In this document: positions 6,590 to 9,499 of the stretch, piece by piece | How positions within the stretch are numbered: position 1 is the stretch's first letter | How the letters are laid out: each line of letters starts with the position of its first letter | Assembly (NCBI GenBank): GCA_003647525.1 | Contig: QMMZ01000038.1 | Coordinates: 1 to 9,499 of the forward strand | DNA: 9,499 nucleotides | Source of the DNA: Deltaproteobacteria bacterium | GTDB lineage: Bacteria; Desulfobacterota; Desulfobacteria; Desulfobacterales; ETH-SRB1 | Direction of reading: 5' to 3' | The notes under the pieces: model-generated | What the model saw: only the letters and a program-made list of their open reading frames with translations | What the model was told of the DNA's origin: nothing | Database searches by the model: none | Program-made: the position numbers and the translations under genes

Positions 6590-7012
6590 ATGGCTGCACA
6601 AATTTTGGTTGTTGATGATGAACTTGATATGCTTGCGCTTCTTGCTATGATTATTGCGGAAAAGACCGTGCACAAAGTTACTACCACCAATAATCCCTTA
6701 GAGGTGCCGGAATTGATTAAAACAGGAGATTATAATCTGCTGATTTCTGATCTCAAGATGCCGGGTATGGATGGTGTGGAACTTATCGCTGAGATTAGAA
6801 AGATAGATAAACATATTCCAATACTTATCATCACGGCTTACGGCTCTGTTGAGTCGGCAGAAGAGGTTATACGTAAAGGCGCCTATGATTGCATCACCAA
6901 GCCCTTCCGTAAGGAACAGATATTGATCGCTATTGACAGGGCATTAGAGTGGCAACAGATGAAAAAGGAGCTGCGCCAACTAAAAGAGAAAACAGTTACC
7001 AATACTCCATGA
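6590..7012 (+). CDS. Single-domain response regulator (receiver only)
   Basis: This encodes 140 residues, with a strong ribosome binding site (AGGAGGTAAGGA, 6577-6588) before ATG 6590. It is a complete CheY-like receiver: acidic pair D9-D10 in LVVDDE, phospho-acceptor D54 in LISDLKMPGMDG, switch residue T82 in LIITAYGS, and K104 in CITKPF. A short basic/charged helix follows the receiver, but there is no DNA-binding, AAA+ or enzymatic output domain. The receiver sequence is NtrC-like. It probably takes phosphate from one or both kinases just upstream and acts by protein contact or as a phosphorelay intermediate. The end of the gene is 20 nt before the hairpin at 7033. Confidence 0.92.
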   Translation: MAAQILVVDDELDMLALLAMIIAEKTVHKVTTTNNPLEVPELIKTGDYNLLISDLKMPGMDGVELIAEIRKIDKHIPILIITAYGSVESAEEVIRKGAYDCITKPFRKEQILIAIDRALEWQQMKKELRQLKEKTVTNTP

Positions 7013-7032
7013 CCCTTTTTCCTCGAGGTCTC

Positions 7033-7070
7033 AGGGTCTGTCATGTAACAGTTATTTCATGACAGACCCT
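7033..7070. terminator. Perfect 13-bp hairpin between convergent genes (possible bidirectional terminator)
   Basis: AGGGTCTGTCATG (7033-7045) and its exact complement (7058-7070) flank a 12-nt loop. It is the only strong secondary structure in the 74-nt gap between the plus-strand receiver and the minus-strand CBS gene, so a transcription-end role for both is likely. No T-run follows directly on either strand, so it does not meet the classic intrinsic-terminator pattern. A related CATGACCCT at 7009-7017, followed by five T, could form an alternative pairing with the left arm. Confidence 0.55.
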
Positions 7071-7086
7071 CGCCCGTGCACAACAT

Positions 7087-7593
7087 TTATTGCTCCAAAA
7101 CAACCTTTTTCATCTCATCAAAGATCTCCGTGAGCCTGATCATCCCCTTGAATTTGTCGTCCGACACCACCGGCATCCGGCCTATATTATTGGTCACCAT
7201 GACGTGAACAGCCTCGGACAGGGGGGCGTCTTCATTTATGCTAACCGGAAACGAAGACATAACCTCTTTGACTGTTTTTTTCAATTGTGCCTTGCATTGT
7301 CCTGAAAACTCACCATCGTAATAAAAGACAGGATAGTTTTTAAATGCTTCAGGAGTAAACCAGGAATCGCCACGCACACTCGGGGTATATTTAGGTTCCA
7401 GCGCCATCAGGACATCTCTATGAGACAGTTGTCCTATGGGCTTATTGTTTTCGTCCAGAACCAGAATTGCGTGGTGCCCTGTTTTAGCCATAAGTTCATA
7501 AGCATCCCTGACAGACTTGTCTGAAGAGATACTATCATAATCTTCAAGCGGGATCATCAGATCCTTTACTTTTCTTTCTGCATTAGTTGCCAT
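7087..7593 (-). CDS. Tandem CBS-domain protein
   Basis: This encodes 168 residues, with GGAGGG shortly upstream of the ATG at 7593. Two CBS motifs make one Bateman module: the first at about residues 8-65 (VKDLMIPLEDY, then GHHAILVLDENNKPIGQLSH), the second at about 107-165 (VKEVMSSFPVSINEDAPLSE, then IGRMPVVSDDKFKGMIRL). A ~40-residue linker between them carries the sequence DSWFTPEAFKNYPVFYY. No fused enzyme or channel domain is present. Stand-alone CBS pairs usually bind AMP, ATP or related adenosine ligands and regulate a partner. It is the last gene of the minus-strand group downstream of the receiver at 8119, so it may tune the transporter or signalling in response to energy state; this is inference. 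A terminator-like hairpin upstream could reduce its expression relative to the receiver. Confidence 0.9.
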   Translation of the reverse strand: MATNAERKVKDLMIPLEDYDSISSDKSVRDAYELMAKTGHHAILVLDENNKPIGQLSHRDVLMALEPKYTPSVRGDSWFTPEAFKNYPVFYYDGEFSGQCKAQLKKTVKEVMSSFPVSINEDAPLSEAVHVMVTNNIGRMPVVSDDKFKGMIRLTEIFDEMKKVVLEQ

Positions 7594-7627
7594 TATAGCC
7601 CTCCGTTGTAATGTTTTGCCTCAACGT

Positions 7628-7656
7628 AAAAAACGCAACCAGGATATCTGGAGCGT
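7628..7656 (-). terminator. Intrinsic-terminator-like hairpin between receiver and CBS gene
   Basis: On the minus strand, ACGC-T-CCAG, loop ATATC, CTGG-TT-GCGT is followed by a run of T (six in all). This makes about 8 paired bases with a small asymmetric bulge, placed 8 nt after the stop of the upstream receiver. It could end or attenuate transcription before the CBS gene. The stem is short, so its strength is uncertain. Confidence 0.4.
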
Positions 7657-7663
7657 AAGCAGT

Positions 7664-8119
7664 CTATTTCTTCTTGACCTGTTCAAAGACCCGTCCGGGA
7701 TGGGCTTCCAGCTCACGGATCCTGCTTTCCTGGATTTTTTGTTCATGGGCCTTTTTCTTCTCATATGCCCGGGTCATTTTTTCCAGCAACTCATCGAAAT
7801 CTGCGGGTTTCATGATGTAATCAAAAGCTCCGAGTTTCAGCCCATCAATAGCCGTTTCTACAGTTGAGTGGCCAGTGAGCATAATCACCTCCATGAGCGG
7901 CCTTATTCTTTTCATTTCCTTAAGAGTTTCCACACCGTCCATACCCGGCATTTTGACATCCAGTATTACCACATCAAAAAGTAGTTTATCCAGAATCTCC
8001 AGTGCCTTTTCCCCGCTTTCCGCACCGGTAACATTAAGTTCTCTTTTTTGAAGACGTTTTATAAATGTTTCGCGAAAATCATCCTCATCGTCAACGACCA
8101 ACACCCTAAAGTCTTTCAT
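7664..8119 (-). CDS. Single-domain response regulator with charged C-terminal tail
   Basis: This encodes 151 residues, with a strong AGGAGGGATAAC ribosome binding site before the ATG at 8119. The receiver signature is complete: D10-D11 in LVVDDEDD, phospho-acceptor D54 in VILDVKMPGMDG, T82 in IMLTGHST, and K104 in YIMKPADF. The last ~30 residues (from YEKKKAHEQKIQ on) form a lysine/glutamate-rich helix likely to be a coiled coil or docking segment; no output domain follows. No histidine kinase is encoded on this strand, so its phosphodonor is unknown. It may use the kinases on the facing strand or a distant one. Its position between a transporter locus and a CBS gene suggests control of transport by protein interaction rather than by DNA binding, which is inference. 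Confidence 0.92.
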   Translation of the reverse strand: MKDFRVLVVDDEDDFRETFIKRLQKRELNVTGAESGEKALEILDKLLFDVVILDVKMPGMDGVETLKEMKRIRPLMEVIMLTGHSTVETAIDGLKLGAFDYIMKPADFDELLEKMTRAYEKKKAHEQKIQESRIRELEAHPGRVFEQVKKK

Positions 8120-8204
8120 TGTTATCCCTCCTTTAGTTTATATTCTGTTCAGCAAACTTCAAGACTTGCCACATGCCGATTTCGAGACTCTAACATCAAA
8201 GGTG

Positions 8205-9161
8205 TCAAGTATATAGCAGGTATATAAGTATCCCTATGGCAATTGTTGCAAGCCTTGCCTTGCTTTTGTTTCTTTGCAAAAACTCTATTTGCACATAACG
8301 ACCCTTTTTGGGATCAGCAACACATTCAAGCGCAAGATTTAAAAGAAATACAATTAAAACGATATTTATCAGCGACCCTCCCAGATCAGACAGCCTTCTC
8401 CCAAACAGCTCATAAGAGCCGACTCTCTTTCTGCAGGCGTCAACATATGAATCTCTCGGTCCAAAACCCTCGTCAAATGACAAAGAAGCGACCATTTGCT
8501 GAAACATACTTTCGTATGGGGCAGCGTTATCTACGGCATAAAGGTTAAGATCAAGGTAAATTAGATGAGTTCCTCCCAAAAATACCATGTGAAATTCTTT
8601 TGCCTTGTCGCCACCTGAAAGTCTGTAGGTGCAGATAAAACAAAAACGCTTATTCTCCTTATCGTAAACTGGATTTCCTACGATGACATTTTCAGCCATT
8701 TTTTCGCCAAGTTTCTTTTTTATGAGCTTTCCAAATTTCTTGGTCACTTTGGGATCAAAAAAATCATCTATCGTAAGATAATCAGTAAAGACCTTGAAGC
8801 GCTTTTTTTTATGCTTATAGGTCTTGATACCCAGGAGAACAAGGCTCTTTGTTTTTTGGGGATGGATAAATATCTTATCATACTCTTTCAGGGCGTCTTT
8901 GCACAACTTGCGTTGCTCCGGATCAAGGACACCGACAGGAAGCCACCCTTGTGATATCTCTTGAAACCCGGCAGATATGGCGATAGAGAAATGGGCAGTA
9001 TCATCTGTATAGATACTTTCTCCGGCCGCCTCAAGGGCAGAGATGTCAAAACTAAACAAAAAGCACCCCAGGCAGATTATTATCATCCAATATACATTGG
9101 CGCTTTTTTTTGTTTTTCCTTTTCTTGCCACCAGTTTATTTCCTTGTCCGGCACTTATCAT
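8205..9161 (-). CDS. Exported or membrane-anchored protein of unknown function
   Basis: This encodes 318 residues and is not recognised. The ATG at 9161 directly follows the transporter's TAA, so translation is probably coupled; it has no clear ribosome binding site. An in-frame GTG at residue 11 is preceded by AAGGA and could be the real start. The N-terminus has a lysine-rich stretch and a hydrophobic core at about residues 26-43, ending near ALEA-A, consistent with a signal peptide or anchor. The middle (about 50-255) is predicted to be extracytoplasmic, with the opening YTDDTAHFSIAISAGFQ, which resembles small surface or lipoprotein-like domains, and later SMFQQMVASLSFDEGF. Two C-terminal hydrophobic helices lie at about 264-281 and 303-317. 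The link to the transporter suggests an accessory role, but no activity can be named. Confidence 0.75.
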   Translation of the reverse strand: MISAGQGNKLVARKGKTKKSANVYWMIIICLGCFLFSFDISALEAAGESIYTDDTAHFSIAISAGFQEISQGWLPVGVLDPEQRKLCKDALKEYDKIFIHPQKTKSLVLLGIKTYKHKKKRFKVFTDYLTIDDFFDPKVTKKFGKLIKKKLGEKMAENVIVGNPVYDKENKRFCFICTYRLSGGDKAKEFHMVFLGGTHLIYLDLNLYAVDNAAPYESMFQQMVASLSFDEGFGPRDSYVDACRKRVGSYELFGRRLSDLGGSLINIVLIVFLLNLALECVADPKKGRYVQIEFLQRNKSKARLATIAIGILIYLLYT

Positions 9162-9499
9162 TTAACCGGCAATCGAGGGCCAGGGCAAAATATTCCAGTA
9201 TCCAAAGAAGCAGACCAGCCAGAGGATCGCCATTGATATAAATACAAATGGAAGACCATATTTGACAAAGTCAATGGGGGCGAGAAGCTGCTCCCCTGTC
9301 TCCGGATGTTTTGCCATCCCGTAGGCAATAGCGTTGTTTACAGTGCCTACAATCATAGCGTGGGCATAGGAAGACCCGAATGAGCAGGCAAGTCCAACCT
9401 TCCACAGGTGTACATCTCCTATGGCGGCCATGGGAAGCACCACAGGACCGAGGGCACCGACTGCCGCGCCGTCACTCATGAAGTTGGTCGCAATAGTAG
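9162..9499 (-). CDS. SLC13/DASS-family sodium:anion symporter, C-terminal part (5' end outside window)
   Basis: The frame is open to the window edge and ends with TAA at 9164-9162. The visible ~111 residues carry the end of a DASS transporter: TNFMSDGAAVGALGPVVLP, a conserved sodium/substrate loop and helix; a later VGTVNNAIAYGM that parallels the family's GTxxN loop; and a last helix KYGLPFVFISMAILWLVCFF. The family imports sulfate, or di- and tricarboxylates, with sodium across the inner membrane. The substrate cannot be read from this fragment. The membrane-protein gene at 9161 begins at the base after the stop codon, so the two are likely co-expressed, with the receiver and CBS genes further downstream. 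Confidence 0.85.
   Translation of the reverse strand, partial: TIATNFMSDGAAVGALGPVVLPMAAIGDVHLWKVGLACSFGSSYAHAMIVGTVNNAIAYGMAKHPETGEQLLAPIDFVKYGLPFVFISMAILWLVCFFGYWNILPWPSIAG

Noticed and set aside
8137..8164. Sigma-70 promoter TCTTGA-16 nt-TATAAA on the minus strand
   Set aside because: The expected start of transcription would fall inside the ribosome binding site at 8127-8132, leaving no usable leader.
8140..8190. Sigma-54 promoter upstream of the minus-strand receiver (TGGCAAG ... TTTGCT)
   Set aside because: The GG and GC elements are separated by 15 nt rather than the required 10.

Overview
The window looks like a piece of a Gram-negative, environmental, probably Desulfobacterota-like (deltaproteobacterial) chromosome. 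This is inferred from the mix of gene types: PAS/Cache histidine kinases with stand-alone receivers, an SLC13 anion transporter next to a receiver and a CBS protein, and a BECR-like/DUF2283 small-gene pair. No rRNA, tRNA or other direct taxonomic marker is present, so the assignment is tentative.

Layout. Positions 1-1928 (+) hold the 3' end of a Cas6 CRISPR endoribonuclease gene, followed two bases later by a gene for a P-loop ATPase with a C-terminal PD-(D/E)XK nuclease-like domain. Positions 1929-3017 are an accessory, gene-poor stretch. It holds a small pair (a probably truncated BECR-like toxin-type ORF overlapping a DUF2283 ORF without an ATG start), copy 1 of a 106-bp mobile-type repeat with 24-bp terminal inverted repeats, an attC-like hairpin, and a separate ~200-bp imperfect inverted repeat. 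Positions 3018-7012 (+) form a signalling cluster: a soluble PAS histidine kinase, copy 2 of the 106-bp repeat, a membrane dCache-PAS histidine kinase, and a single-domain receiver. Positions 7087-9499 are on the minus strand. In transcription order they encode the C-terminus of an SLC13/DASS anion symporter, a membrane-anchored exported protein of unknown function, a second single-domain receiver, and a two-CBS-domain protein. The two blocks converge on a 13-bp perfect hairpin at 7033-7070.

How the genes may work together. The two plus-strand kinases share very similar HisKA-HATPase cores and probably arose by duplication, with different sensory parts: a cytosolic cysteine-bearing PAS domain in one, a periplasmic Cache domain in the other. 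With one receiver downstream, they plausibly feed two inputs into one output, but the receiver has no effector domain, so the final target lies elsewhere. The minus-strand block looks like an anion (possibly sulfate or dicarboxylate) transport locus with its own receiver and an adenine-nucleotide-sensing CBS protein.

The most interesting parts are the Cas6/ATPase-nuclease junction, the toxin-antitoxin-like pair lying between integron-like boundaries, and the two direct copies of the 106-bp element that bracket the first kinase gene. No CRISPR array lies in the window, and no complete new system can be proven from it.
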